Origin: Telopea speciosissima
Taxonomy: Eukaryota > Streptophyta > Magnoliopsida > Proteales > Proteaceae
NCBI RefSeq assembly: GCF_018873765.1
Contig: NC_057922.1
Location: 9,685,563-9,749,562, forward strand
Direction: 5' to 3'
DNA: 64,000 nt
Each line of letters opens with the position of its first letter. Within the stretch, counting starts at the first letter, position 1. Shown here piece after piece: positions 10,953-23,461 of the stretch. The notes under the pieces were generated by a model. It saw nothing but the letters and a program-made list of their open reading frames with translations, was not told the DNA's origin and ran no database searches. The position numbers were made by a program, and so were the translations under genes.

Positions 10953-12839
10953 ATGGGGGAGAATGCTGCCACCAAGAACCATCACCAGCAACACCACCAA
11001 GTTTTTGATATCTCCTTAGATGTCCCTCCCAAAGCTGGCTCCAAATGTTTCGACGACGATGGCCGTCTCAAGCGAACAGGTACTTTGGAATAACTTCAAA
11101 TTCCTCACAAAAGGTTGGTGCTTCGCTTCTCTGTTTTGTTACTAAAAAAACTGTTTTTCCTCTGAAACAGGAACTGTATGGACTGCAAGTGCCCACATCA
11201 TAACCGCAGTGATAGGCTCTGGAGTGCTGTCCTTGGCATGGGCCATAGGTCAGCTGGGATGGATTGCTGGTCCTACTGTGATGTTCCTCTTCTCCTTTGT
11301 GATTTACTACACTTCAGCTCTCCTTGCCGATTGCTACCGGTCCGGCGACCCAGACTCCGGGAAGAGAAACTACACTTATATGGAGGCTGTTCGATCCAAC
11401 CTTGGTATATGATCTTGATTCTTTCGCTTTCTAAATCTTATTAACAATTGGGTTCTTTTCTGATCTTCTAAAAGGTTCTCTCTTTTTTATTTTATTCTTC
11501 CTCAGGTGGGTTTAAGGTCAAGATTTGCGGACTAATTCAGTACCTGAACCTTTTTGGTGTCGCTATTGGATACACTATTGCAGCATCTATAAGCATGAAG
11601 TGAGTTGAATTGAGGCCAAAATTATCTTTTATCTCTCATTTCTAAAGCTTTTTCAAGAATTTCTGGTTTAATGGTTTTCTTCTTTGTTGGGCTTCAAATG
11701 ACAGGGCTATTAAGCGGTCAAATTGCTTCCATGAGACAAGAGGAAAGAGCCAATGTCAGATGTCAAGCAATCCATACATGATCATGTTCGGAATTGTAGA
11801 AATTTTGTTCTCCCAAATCCCTGATTTTGATCAGATATGGTGGCTCTCCATTGTCGCAGCTGTTATGTCCTTCACTTACTCTACAATTGGTCTGGCGCTT
11901 GGAATCGCTAAAGTTGCAGGTTTGAATTTTGAATTTTAAATGCCTTTTGTTTCTCTTCTTCCATGGAATCATTTACACAAGTTCTTTGAACCAAACTGAA
12001 GCTCTTATCTTCTTCCTCTGCAACCAGAGACTGGGAAATTCATGGGAAGCCTCACTGGAATAAGCATCGGCGCCGTCACCAGCAACGGCACCGTCACTGA
12101 GACCCAGAAGATATGGAGAAGCTTCCAAGCACTGGGAGACATCGCCTTCGCTTACTCTTACTCGATAATTCTGATTGAAATCCAAGACACAATCAAGTCC
12201 CCACCTTCAGAAGCCAAGACGATGAAGAAAGCAACCCTTGTCAGCGTTGCAGTAACGACTCTGTTCTACATGCTCTGTGGTTGCATGGGCTACGCAGCAT
12301 TCGGCGACGCAGCACCCGGAAACCTTCTCACTGGTTTCGGATTCTACAACCCATATTGGCTTCTTGACATTGCTAACGCCGCCATTGTAATTCACCTAGT
12401 CGGAGCTTACCAGGTCTACTGCCAACCCCTGTTCGCCTTCATCGAGAAATGGGCAATAAACAAGTGGCCCAAGAGTGAATTCATCACAAAAGATATCAAA
12501 GTACCACTCCCAGGTTTAAAGCCTTACAATTTGAACCTCTTCAGATTGATTTGGAGGACTCTGTTCGTTATTGCAACCACAGTCGTTTCAATGCTTCTTC
12601 CCTTCTTCAATGACATAGTTGGAATCCTCGGAGCTTTTGGGTTTTGGCCACTCACTGTTTACTTCCCAATTGAGATGTATGTGGCGCAGAAGCAAATACC
12701 CAAATGGAGCTCTCGGTGGATTTGTCTGCAAGTCCTCAGCTTTGCTTGTCTGGTCATTTCAATTGCAGCTGCTGCCGGTTCCATTGCAGGGGTTATGCTT
12801 GATCTCAAGGTGTATAAGCCATTCAAGACCACTTACTAA
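10953..12839 (+). CDS. Amino acid permease, AAP2/3/4-like (AAAP family)
   Basis: Five coding exons: 10953-11079, 11171-11404, 11506-11599, 11705-11919 and 12028-12839. All introns are GT-AG and the joins preserve frame, giving 493 residues, the usual AAP length. The protein is a proton-coupled amino acid symporter, expected in the plasma membrane of vascular or sink cells, with about eleven membrane helices. Visible signatures: a soluble N-terminus rich in His/Gln, the first helix ITAVIGSGVLSLAWAIGQLG, RSGDP and GKRNYTYMEAVRSNLGG, FSQIPDFDQIWWLS, ALGDIAFAYSYSIILIEIQD, MLCGCMGYAAFGD, and the C-terminal AAAGSIAGVMLDLK. Around residues 240-248 an extra SNGTVT-like segment repeats TVT before ETQKIW compared with the Arabidopsis relative I recall. 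The start was chosen because it opens the frame spliced to RTGTVWTASAH. Nothing is broken. Confidence 0.95.
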
Positions 12840-14795
12840 TCTCAGATTGTCATAGTTGTCGTCAGTTCGTCGACATTGAATTACCTGTTAAAGGCTGAGA
12901 GTTAAGAAAAATTAAATCCTGTTGGATTCCACAACTACTGCTAATGTTCATAAAAGCCTAAAGGCGGTGGTGGTGGTGGGGTGGGCTTGCTTGTAATTTT
13001 TAGTTTTCTGTTTTACTTTGTAAGATTAAAGAATGAGAAGAATGCTGAATCGTGTTTCGTTACGCTGAATTCAAAGTGTCCTGTTTTGTCAACTTTGCGG
13101 AGGAAATTAAAAAATAGAGAGAGAGGTTGGGAACCTGGTTAGACCAGAATGAACTGGTTAGGCCGGATGAACAAAAAACTGGACCCCTTTGTGGATTAGA
13201 CCTGTATGCTCTTCAGTGATGGATTAAAACAAAATATTGAACCCAAGACATGAGATGAGATTACTGATAAGATATTGACCAGGGCTGACCATCCGGTTGA
13301 CCCATGTCGCACCAATTTGTAGTTTTTCTTAAAGAGAGAACTGGTATTGGTTGGTTCAAGCTCGAAGGATGGTGGTCCAACTGATTCAATCGCTCAGTAC
13401 GACAATCAAACCTAGGTATTCTTAAAAATTGTTGATCATTCAGGTTTTTAGGTTGTAAATCCGAGCGGTTGAGGATGTGGTCCAATTATTTGGTTCAATG
13501 ACCTTTAAAAACAGATTTGTGGAGATGTTTGGTTTTGATCAAACCTTTTTTAATGCCTATATTAGGAAGGGTTTACTAAACCAGCGCCTTAGTTTTTCCA
13601 CGTGGAAGGTGATGTGGTAATTTTGACTATACAAATATCAAGATAGTGATATGAATTGGCCACTTGATCAATTTTAGATTCAAATTCAATCATTTTTCTT
13701 TCTCATGTTTATGTTTATATACTCTTGCTCTGAATTTTCTATTATTTTATTTTGTCACTTGGTAAATTCCATTTAGATTTAAATTTGACAAGTGATCAAA
13801 AACCTTATTGGTGTCTAGTTTTGGAATTAGTCATATGCAAAACCTGGTACTAGCATAGAAATATCCTTTAGACCTAGACCCTAATTAAACTAGGGAAACA
13901 ATTTATATTTTATATTAAAATATATAATGATAAATTTTAGGCTACAATACCCTCACACCAATGCGGGGCCAATGAGAATGCACATAAGGGCATCCAATAG
14001 GGATGAGATTTTTTTAATTTATGATGGATAGATTGATTATTTCGCCCTTCTAGTGTGAGCATAAGCACCATGCAACCTCACAAGCTATTTTTCTTCTTAG
14101 GCTTGAATTTATTAATTGTTATTTAATTCACTTTTTGTTTTTGTTGGACATAGGAGGGGTATCTGACTTTAGGCCAACTAAATCCCCCCTGAGATCGTAC
14201 ATGACCCCGTGATACACATGAACCAGGAGTTTTTGGACCCTAGTGAGCCTCAGGCGGTTATTTAATTCACTTTTTAACATTATAGCCAACATTGGTGATC
14301 TCAGCCACCCAATCAGGGTAGTTCGTACGAAACCTATAATTGTGGATGGCATCCAAAGTTTTTGGTGATCCAACATGTGGGACCCACTTGATCAGATGCT
14401 TATTAGAGTTTGAACCATAGCAAGGTTGTGATGTGATATTGAAAGGGGGTGGGGAGGGAATCTAAGCGGTAGTGTTCATTGATGGAATCGTGAAAGGTTT
14501 AATTTTTGGCATATATTGACCAATGGATCAAATCAGTTGGCCCACCGAGTTGGAACGAAGGGTAGAAAAGTTGGAGGTTAGAAAATCTGATCCGAGGGAA
14601 ATCTATTTTGTGATGGACCTTTATCCCCTCAAGTATAGTACATTGTCAAGTGTACCAAAAAGGTACATCTGACGGTGCACATGCACTTGTGGGAGTGTTT
14701 TAAACAAAAGCATTTTTGGGATGCACGTTAGGAACTTTTGAGTTTTGATGGATGGAATGATGTTTCTGGCTAATTCTTATCGTCAAATAGAGATT

Positions 14796-14887
14796 CCTTT
14801 CCCCTCTCTCTCTCTCTCTCTCTCTCTTTTACGTAGAAATCATGGTTTAAGACGATATGGTATCAGATCACCCATATTGGCAATATG

Positions 14888-14959
<72 letters not shown>

Positions 14960-15012
14960 GCAATCATGGTTTAAGATATTGGCATCAGATCGCTCATATT
15001 GGCAATATGTAT
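14796..15012. repeat. Duplicated unit of long CT microsatellite plus unique segment
   Basis: Two units lie head to tail. Each is a CT tract followed by GTAG-A/C-AATCATGGTTTAAGA and ending TATTGGCAATATGTAT. The second tract (about 14892-14956) is roughly 65 bp, twice the first. The copies of the unique part differ at several places. Confidence 0.8.
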
Positions 15013-15984
15013 TGATTTTGCTAGTCATCAATCCGGTACCGATACCATTAGACAAGGTGTAAAACATTAAAAAAACCTGTTTTTTTTTGTAAAGAAAATG
15101 AGGTGCAAATTTATTGGAGATTGATCCATGTTATTACCATGCACTAAAACCATGATAGAAAAAGGAATTTTATTCTAATAATAAGCAAGGGTAAATTTTA
15201 CCAAGAAAAAAAGAAGGAAAATACGATTGTTGATAGGGTTGTGTACAATAATACAATATGAATGCTCTACGCAAAGTTCATTGGATTGCATCTTGCTGTT
15301 GTACTTCTAGTAGTATCTATTATATGACTATTAGGTGAAACAGGTAAATCACATTTTTCTGTACTTATGTGTTAAGTTTGAATCAACATAAATTCACTAT
15401 CATTACTATTGAATCAAGGATAAAACGAATGAACTACCACACAATTTGTATGTATTTCCTATTTTCCTTAATGTATATGTAAACTTCGGTATAAATTGTG
15501 TGATACTTCATTCATTCTATGCTTGATTTAGTGGTAGAGTTGGAGTAGAGTCAAACTTGGACATGAAAGGCATAACAGGGGAGAGTGGGGTGGTTTATAT
15601 CAAGGAAACACACATAGATTGTGTGTAACTCATTCATTTTATCTTTCATGGTGTCAAAATGAAGTAAGAACAAAAAAAAGTTCGAATAATCATGTGCAGT
15701 TAAAAGTATGTTAAAAATATGCAATAAAAGATTGGTCATATAATTGATTTAGGGTCATTAATTTGACATTCTATTTCTCATTAATTGGTTTGGGAAACCT
15801 ATCAATCAAAAGAAATGATATGAATTGTACAAAAGTTCATATCTAATATAAAACATTGAATAAACATCATTTCTCTCAACATCTTTAAGAAAATGTAATA
15901 CAAAAAATACTTTATCAAAAGTTTAATCGTGTACTTACATATATTGCAACATATTAAATATATGGGGGATCATTCTCTGCAGGG

Positions 15985-16245
15985 AAACATAGTCTCTACG
16001 CGTGCGTGGGCCAATGAAAGCACTCTGAACAACATCGTGATCAACTCTAACCCCACTCCACAACCCACGGTTGAGTCTGCTGAGACTCTTGCACTTAGAG
16101 AGAAGGTGGAGAAGTTAGAGATGTGGAAGCATCATGGGATTAGGATTTTCGCTTTTCATTGGGGGTGGGGCGGTCAATTTGCCCCTCCTCCAAACACAAC
16201 CCACATTGTGTTTGGGCGTAAGCGATGCACTTACCAACAAAAAGC
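15985..16245 (+). mobile_element. Foldback repeat family B copy with extra internal segment
   Basis: The right part (about 16136-16235) matches the repeats at 54.1 and 57.5 kb: ATTTTCGCTTTTCAT, GGGGTGGGGCGGTCAATTT and TGTGTTTGGGCGTAAGC. The left edge GGGCCAATGAAAGCA matches too. Between them lie about 110 bases absent from other copies, with an open frame containing ESAETLALREKVEKLEM, a Leu/Glu/Lys-rich stretch. Origin of the extra piece is unknown. Confidence 0.5.
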
Positions 16246-19184
16246 TTTTCTCCATAATATACATAGATAAACCGTTTGAACAAATCAGAAAACTCAAGTA
16301 CTAAATCGATTTTTCATTCTCGAATGATAAAATTAGTTTTTTTTTTTCGTCTGAAAATACGAAATTGACCTAGAATATGTTTAAAAAATGCAAACCAAAC
16401 ACAACCCTAGTATTTCCATGGCCAATTCGCCATACGATCTCCCATGGCCGGAGTAATGAGATCAACTAGTCTTCTTGAATCCACCAGCATTTCAACGTTT
16501 GTCATTGCAAGGTTCAACATTTGTTGCAATCCTTTGCTTTAGATATTTCGCTTCCAGCTAATCAGGTCCTCTGCTTTTTTTTTTGTTTTTTTTGGTGGGG
16601 GAGAAGAAACTCAGGGTCCTTGTTTGGTAGGTATCCCATCGCTATCCTTGGGATGCTGCAGCACGAGTTTCTAGTTATGTTCATGACCTGAATCCGTGAG
16701 TGGGTTTTCTCATTATTCCTGTTCTTCCAAATACAGCACCTTGGAAGAATAATAGTTTTCCTTTTTTGCATTTGCTTATTTAATTAGATAATTAAGGTTA
16801 GGGCAAGAGATTGTTGTCTGATCATGTAATGCGTCAGTATGGGGGCTAATGAACTATATGAATGAATTTTTGTCTTTTTTTTTAAATTTTATTTAAATTG
16901 AACAGTAATTTCATGGTTCTGTGCCTAGGCTTAGAAACCACGCGACCAATAAACATTCTTTTTCCTCAAGCAGTGTATGCTTACATATGAGAGGATACAT
17001 GAAATTTTACATGCCGTTAGTTAACATCATTTCCTAACCCTCAAGGCTCAAGCTGTCAGAGTTTGCAAATAATCATATCATTCCAAGTGGCCAAAAACAT
17101 AACATGCGTTGATCTACTTTGAGTAGGTGTGTCAACATAGTTCTCTTTTCTATTAGTTTGTTTTTTCTTCCCAATTATACCGCAGCCCTATTGTTCTTCA
17201 ATTAATTATGTATATAACAACTAAGATTTTGTGGTAAATAAACTATTCTTTTTAAGAAATTTTTTTCCTTCACCCACAGAAGACGGATCTTCCACCATCC
17301 CAACATTTATAAACTCCTACATGATTTTAGTATCTTTCCAAAACACCCTCATGATACGCTCTCCCACCCATCCAACACCTACATTGAATGAGACTCCATT
17401 CACCGTGCGTGGAGGAAAATTCGGTCCTCGAGCTTCCATTCAAAATGAAGGTAAAGTAATTTTAAGAAAAAGTTAAATTCAACCCACTTAAAATAATACC
17501 AACCAATATTTGGTTCAATTAGGGTAGTTCCTTATGATCCTAATATGCATTAGAGAAGCCTAACTACTAACTTAAGATCTTTATCCTTTTTGGAACCCCA
17601 CCCCTTTTTCCCTAACCCGGTCAAACAAAACCAAAACATCGTATGTTACCAACAAGGGACACTTTAAAGTTTTTTTTTTTTTTTTTTTAATTTTTTAATT
17701 TTATGAAAGCGTAATCACAAACCACATACCAATCCCAAAAGGTTAACTGACTTGTAGGACCGTAGAATGGTAAATATACACAACACACACCATACTCATA
17801 CACCGGATGTGGGTCTAAACCCACACACCCCTTCTTTTTAGGGACACTTTAAAGTTTGATTGCTAGCTTAAGGCCCAGTTTGCCAACCCTACCTACTTAC
17901 ATGTTCCTTCATTGAACCCTTATTGATGCTTCTCATACACTTGATCTCTCTCACACACCAGAATTGATGAGTTGTCGCCCAATTCAATTAAAGGTAACGA
18001 AGAACAAACAAAATAAACACTTGACCATGGGAGGGTTGGGCTTTGGGCATACACCACACACACCCTCCCTCCAAGGCCTTGAAAACCATGGCATGATAGA
18101 GATCTTTCAATAAAGTTATTGCAACCCTAGGCTAATCCCTACATGGGTAGGGTGGTCCCTGTTAACTGCATTTTGAATGAATTAGGTCTCTCTGTTATAG
18201 TTTATGATTGCCAAAAGCTTTCAAATGATCTAAATTCTTAAAATGAAAATGAGCCAATCTTTAAAGCTTTATTAAGCATGCTTTGCCAAAACCAGGCTTT
18301 CTTCTGCTAATTAAACAATGGTTAAGAGGTTGCGAAGCTCACAAAATAAGAAGTTTGGCCTTCCAATTCCCAAAAAATTTAGATTTATTACAAAACGACA
18401 CAATTAATATACAATCTCGATAGCAGAAAAATGATGGGATTTTGTGCCCATTTAGGATCTACTACTTATAAACTGCATAACAATTAAACAAGTTACCAAA
18501 AACCAAACACAACTTTAGGTTCAAACAATGTAATTTTTCTCAATTCTGCAAGGACAGTGTGAAGAAACAGCTCTAGCTAGGGTGGCAGTTGATACCTGTG
18601 ACCATATGTTGCACTGTCTCGATCCTAAAGCCTTAACATACATAGTTGGTAAGGTTAGCCTCGGCAAGGTCATTACAGCTCCCAATGAAATATCTGGTCA
18701 TCTAATGGGCTTGTTAGTGTTTGAGGCTTTAATGGAGTCAGGAGTCCACCTGTGCCTTTAGCCCATGGTCTACACCTTTTACCTAAAATTTCTAGGCCCA
18801 TTTAAACTTTTGTCATGGGTTGGATTTTGTAAACCCACAGCCTTTGTTTAAGGCTGCCGGCCTTCTCTTTAGTAAACAGATTTCTAGGCTTTTGGCAGAG
18901 GGGGTGGGGCGGGAGTTGCAGTTGTTAGGGAGGGGGGGGGGGGGGGAGACCGGGAAGGGGAGATGGGGGTATCCGGTTAAGGGTGATGGGTAAACCTGGT
19001 CAGCGGGGTAATTTGATCGGATTTTTAAATTGCAGGGGAGGAGGAGAAGTAAAAGTTTAAATGTAGGGGAGTATCAGAAAAGAAGTTTCCAATAGGGGAC
19101 TTTCAGTAAATATAGGTTAGGTAGAAGGGAGTTCATTCCATCGTTACTGCCAACTTGATGTTTTTTAATCCATAAGACAATTGA

Positions 19185-19958
19185 CTGCAAACCATGGTTC
19201 GTAATCTCGGATCGAATTGGTTGATATTGGCCAGATCGGATCGGTATCGATCGTAACCAATCCTATCTAGGTATTGTGAATCGCCATTTGGATCGGATAA
19301 CCGGATCCGATACATGCATGACTCAAAACCCTTTTTTTTCCCCTTCATTCTTTGAGCCTTCAAATCGCGCTTCACAGATTTGCTAACCTAAAATCCAAAA
19401 GAAAAAAGAAGGAATCTTACCGTTTTGACTAGGGAATTGATTGAGGAAATATTTTATTCGATCCATTTAAACATTTATCTTCTTAAGGTGGTTAGGGTTT
19501 TAAAAACCAGATTTTTCAACTTTTCTTCTTTCTAAGTTTTTCACGTTGTGATTTATATTATTAGGAGCCTTAAATCGACGAGATAAAAGGAAGTGACCTT
19601 ATCATGTTTTTCATTAGGAATTAAACGTGGAGTTTTTTTAAGTAATGGCGGTAGCCACGGTAGTGGTTGAGATTGAGAAGGCGAACAAGGTAAACTCAAC
19701 ATAAAAGTAGGGATTAGATAAGCTCAAATAGAAATTAGGCGTGATTACCATTTTTTTCAATTTTTTTTTTTTTTCCTTAAAATTTTAATGTTTTTCTGAT
19801 CGATACTGGCCGGCTCTAGGACCTTTCCAGTAAAACTGAATTTTTTATAAATTTTGAACAATTCGGATCGATTTTGATCGATCTAGATTGGTATCAAATC
19901 GATTTTGGCCTTGACCGATCACAGGACCGATCCCGGGATTAAGAACCTTGCTGCAAAC
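19185..19958. mobile_element. Non-autonomous hAT-like element with 8-bp target duplication
   Basis: The direct repeat CTGCAAAC at 19185-19192 and 19951-19958 flanks a 758-bp element. Its termini are CATGGTTCGTAATCTCGG on the left and, reverse-complemented, CAAGGTTCTTAATCCCGG on the right (15 of 18 match). An exact 8-bp duplication points to the hAT superfamily. The inside is non-coding, rich in GATCGG/CGATC motifs in both subterminal regions, with T runs in the middle. Confidence 0.82.
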
Positions 19959-20494
19959 TCTTCACGACTCTACTTAGAACTGTAGATTAGAGTCTTTGCA
20001 GGTTTTTCATATGTTTTAACACTTAATTCACAAAACCAGGATCATTGGTTTAACCAATACCTTAACCCACTCCTCCCATGCATCAACAAGTGGAATTGAT
20101 GTCAATCTCTTAAAAATTGCAAACTGTCCGATGTAACCTTCAGCCTTTAACGATTCAAAATAGGAACCGCTATCAAGAGAGGTACGCGGCCATTAAATTG
20201 GATCGCTTCAGCCAACATTTTTCCACGTGTTTAATATTATTCTATAAAGACAAAAAGTGTCAAGAATTGCAAAACTTAATGAATAAGCATTTTGTAACAT
20301 CTAAAATTAGAACCAGACCGGGCCGGGCTTTGCTCGAAGACTCAATCCTGGTTGGATCGATTCTAATCGCAGGCTTGAAAAATTGAACCTCAATTCATCC
20401 TCAGGGTTGAAAAATCTGGCCCAGGTCCTGTTCAAGTCAAGACCAGTCAAAGTTACGGGGCCAAACTTGCATCCCTAGTTACAATCATATTGTA

Positions 20495-20498
<4 letters not shown>

Positions 20499-20526
<28 letters not shown>
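20499..20526. repeat. CT microsatellite
   Basis: Fourteen or so uninterrupted CT units next to a GC-rich repeat (about 20310-20480) that contains CCGGGCCGGGC-type motifs similar to those at 58.8-59.4 kb. Confidence 0.9.
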
Positions 20527-20530
<4 letters not shown>

Positions 20531-21054
20531 GAAGTTTTTTTTATTAAGTCATGCATATACCATAGTATACATTGGAAAATTAATTAAAATCTTCATCTTG
20601 AAGAAATCATTCTAATTCTTAATTTTCTATTCAAAAGTCATAACCAGAATCCTATTGATTGTACTGGTCTAATTACTGTTTTCTCTTAATATTTTGATTT
20701 GGATGGAAAATGATTACATTATGTATTAACTATAAAGTATAATAGTAAGTGGTTCATTATTTTTTATTTGTTTTAACTTCTAAATTTAAGTCAAAGAAAC
20801 CATTTTTAAATGGTCATTATCTTTTCATTGTGAGATTTGGTGTTGATTTTGATGGAAAATGATATTAATTTCTGTATTATATTAAAGGAAGTTAGGAAAG
20901 GTTTGCATTAGGAAGTCTGATATCTTCATAGATTTTGTATATTGCAATCTCATTAGTGGTCCGATCCTTAGCTCTAAAGAATTGAGAACGTGATTGCAGC
21001 ATCTATACAAATTATAATTTAGTAGTAAAATTAAATGAACAAGAAGTGAGTGTG

Positions 21055-21398
21055 AAGAAATTTACAGCCCTAATAGACAATGAACACAAATTTTATGAAA
21101 TGACATATTTGCTCCTATTGTGGGAGGAGAGAAATAGACATATAGGGAGGATGGAACTCAATCCCTAAACAAAAATAAGACAAACATTTAAAAAAAATAC
21201 TCATTATAACATGACCAACAAGGAAATAATAAGTATTTTCACAATAATGGTATGAGATACATGACAAAACAAACCTCTTTCTACACAACATAATTGACGG
21301 AGAAGAAGAAAAACGATAAACGAGCTTAAACTACATACAAATTCTTCTTCTCTTGGATTGAATTCACATCTCAAGATGATTCAATGGTTGTCCCAAAG
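21055..21398 (-). other. 3' flank homologous to the flank of the first kinase copy
   Basis: Read on the minus strand after the stop codon, this matches 2038-2305: GATGTGAATT, AAGAATTTGT, 'tattgtgaaaat' and 'tttgtgttcattgtctat' occur in the same order. A short extra segment rich in TCCTCCC lies within this copy only. The duplication therefore included the 3' untranslated region. Confidence 0.7.
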
Positions 21399-21935
21399 TT
21401 ATTGTGTGGATTTGCCTTTGGGAAACACTGCAAGTTCTTGAGACACTTGTTGCATGGTTGGTCGTGATTGTGGATTTTCATGTAAACAAGAAAATACTAG
21501 CTTCATAATTAAAGACAATTCCTCAGCAACTTGATTTATTGGAGGTGAGATGCGCTGGTCAACTATATCCATCAATAATATGATTTGTTCAACAGATGGC
21601 AATGTTGAAGAGGATAGTGATGGAAAAGTGGTGATGAGTCCTCTTGGATGCTCTCCCATCATCACTTCCAAAGTTACTACACCAAAACTATAGACATCAC
21701 ATTTTTCAGTCACCCTCATTTTGTAAGCAAGCTCTGCAGAATAAGTAAAACAAATGATATTAGGGGAGAGTTTACAGTATCCGATACCAACAATTCCCAT
21801 CTCAATCTGATTGATCAAGTGTGGTACTTGCTGAGAATTAAGGGAATGTTGCTGATCGAGTAGACTCCTAAATCACAAACTCTACTTTGGTCAATAAACA
21901 TAAAATTTAGCGAGTTCTTAGACAAGGATTGAATG

Positions 21936-21969
<34 letters not shown>

Positions 21970-23237
21970 CCTGGTGCAAAATATCCATATGTTCCTGCAA
22001 GAGTTGTCCAATGGGATGTATCAAGCTTTAGAAATCTACTAATGCCGAAGTCTGAGACATGAGGCTCAAAGTTTGAATCCAATAAAATATTATTGCTCGA
22101 TATGTCTCGATGAATTATTGGAGGTGAGCAGTCATGGTGCAAGTAAGCTAGAGCTTGGGCTACACCTTTAACAATATTTACCCTTTTATTCCAATCCAAT
22201 TCTGCCGCTTCTTCGTCCATTCTTAGGATCTTAGTCAAGCTTCCTCTCTCCACATATTCATAAACCAAAAAAGAGTGCCGAATGTGGGAGCAATAACCAT
22301 AAAACTTCACAACATTTCGATGTCGCACCTCCATCATCATAAGAATTTCATTTCTGAAAGTTTGTTGATCAGAAATCTCGCCATCTGAAGAAGAGGTGAT
22401 CTTCTTAACAGCTACCAGTTGACCTGATGACAACTCTGCTTTATAAACACTTCCATGTCCTCCCACACCAATGCAATATTTGAGGTCAAACTGCTCAGTT
22501 GCTTCAATGATGTCTTGGTATGCTATCATCCCATCATAGTTCCATATTGTAAACATATCTTTGGGTTGTTGGTTTGTAATTGGGTCCTCCTCTTCTATAC
22601 ATCTCTTTCTTCGGCGAAAAAATAAAAAAGTTCCCCCAAGGAATGCAAATATTTGAAACAACAAAATTGCTAAGAGTGATATGATAAGAATCACGGCTTT
22701 GTGGATCTTTTTTGGGGTTTGCATTTTGGTTGATGAAGTAATATTGCAAGGTCGCAAACCTGTGACATTGGCGCACAAATCTTTGTTGTGAATAAAAGTT
22801 TCCATCGAAGCATTTAGGAAAGCTTGATTATCAGGTAGAGGACCCTCTAGCTCATTGTAAGATACATCAATGATTGTCAAACTGAGCATTGCAGAGAAAG
22901 TAGATGGAATTGAACCCAACAGGTTGTTATGAGAGAGATTCAAATTTGTAAGCTTGTCCAAGTTTCCAAGCTGCGAAGGGATCTCTCCTGTGAACAAGTT
23001 ACCACTAAGGTCCAGTAGCATCTGTAGGGAAACTAAATTACCAATTTCAATAGGAATGCTTTCGTTGAATCTATTACTGCTCAAATTCAAGTAGAGAAGA
23101 TTTGTGCAATTCCCTAATTGTTTTGGAACTGGTCCCCCTAGATCTGTAGGGAAAATACTAAGACCCAATAAATTGAGCTCTACATTTCCGTATAAATGAA
23201 AACTCTTTTTATCTACAAATTTTGTGAAAAAAGCCAA
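21399..23237 (-). pseudogene. LRR receptor-like kinase (MIK2-like), 5'-truncated paralogue
   Basis: Two exons (23237-21971 and 21733-21399; intron 21734-21970, phase 1) give about 533 codons. From about 23145 onward it is collinear with the kinase at 1-2037: four to five LRRs, membrane segment, and a complete kinase domain with GVGGHGSVYKA, VAVKK, HRNVVKFYGYCSH, IIHRDISSNNILLD, an intact SDFGISRF and APELAY. Upstream of about 23145 the sequence no longer resembles LRRs and the open frame contains no ATG (the codon at 23237 is TTG; the frame is closed by TAA near 23325). A full-length family member would have a signal peptide and some 20 LRRs. So the ectodomain and promoter are missing. The kinase half is intact and could be expressed only through a new start. 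Stop is TAA at 21401. Confidence 0.83.
21935..21968 (-). repeat. Compound (CT)n(CA)n microsatellite at the splice donor
   Basis: On the minus strand the intron donor GT leads straight into CT then CA repeats, the same arrangement as in the first kinase copy, but shorter. Confidence 0.9.
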
Positions 23238-23461
23238 GGGACTTAGGAAGGGACTATATACATTGTTCGGGTATATAAAATTAGGACAGACTCTGCTGAC
23301 GTATCTAGTGATGTAAGTACTTATTTATATATATCTTTTATTTATATTAAAAAAAATGTCCTTGACATGCTGATGTAACGATTTTTAACCCCAAAAAATT
23401 AGAAGTAGCTTGCTAATGCAGATTGGAAAACTCATTCTCCTTTAAGTACGTACGTACTTGA

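Larger units (their letters stand above)
12840..19184. other. Intergenic region without recognised genes
   Basis: The first ~230 bases are probably permease 3' untranslated sequence, including a G-rich GGTGG run near 12966. The remainder is AT-rich with homopolymer tracts (T run at about 17671-17689; G run at about 18930-18946) and the repeats listed separately. I see no protein family in either strand. Confidence 0.55.

Noticed and set aside
11178-11444. Second frame over permease exon 2 (Cys/His-rich)
   Set aside because: Shadow of the permease exon; the other frame splices correctly and matches the AAP family.
14840-15067. Open frame with alternating Arg-Glu run
   Set aside because: Translation of the CT microsatellite; no gene.
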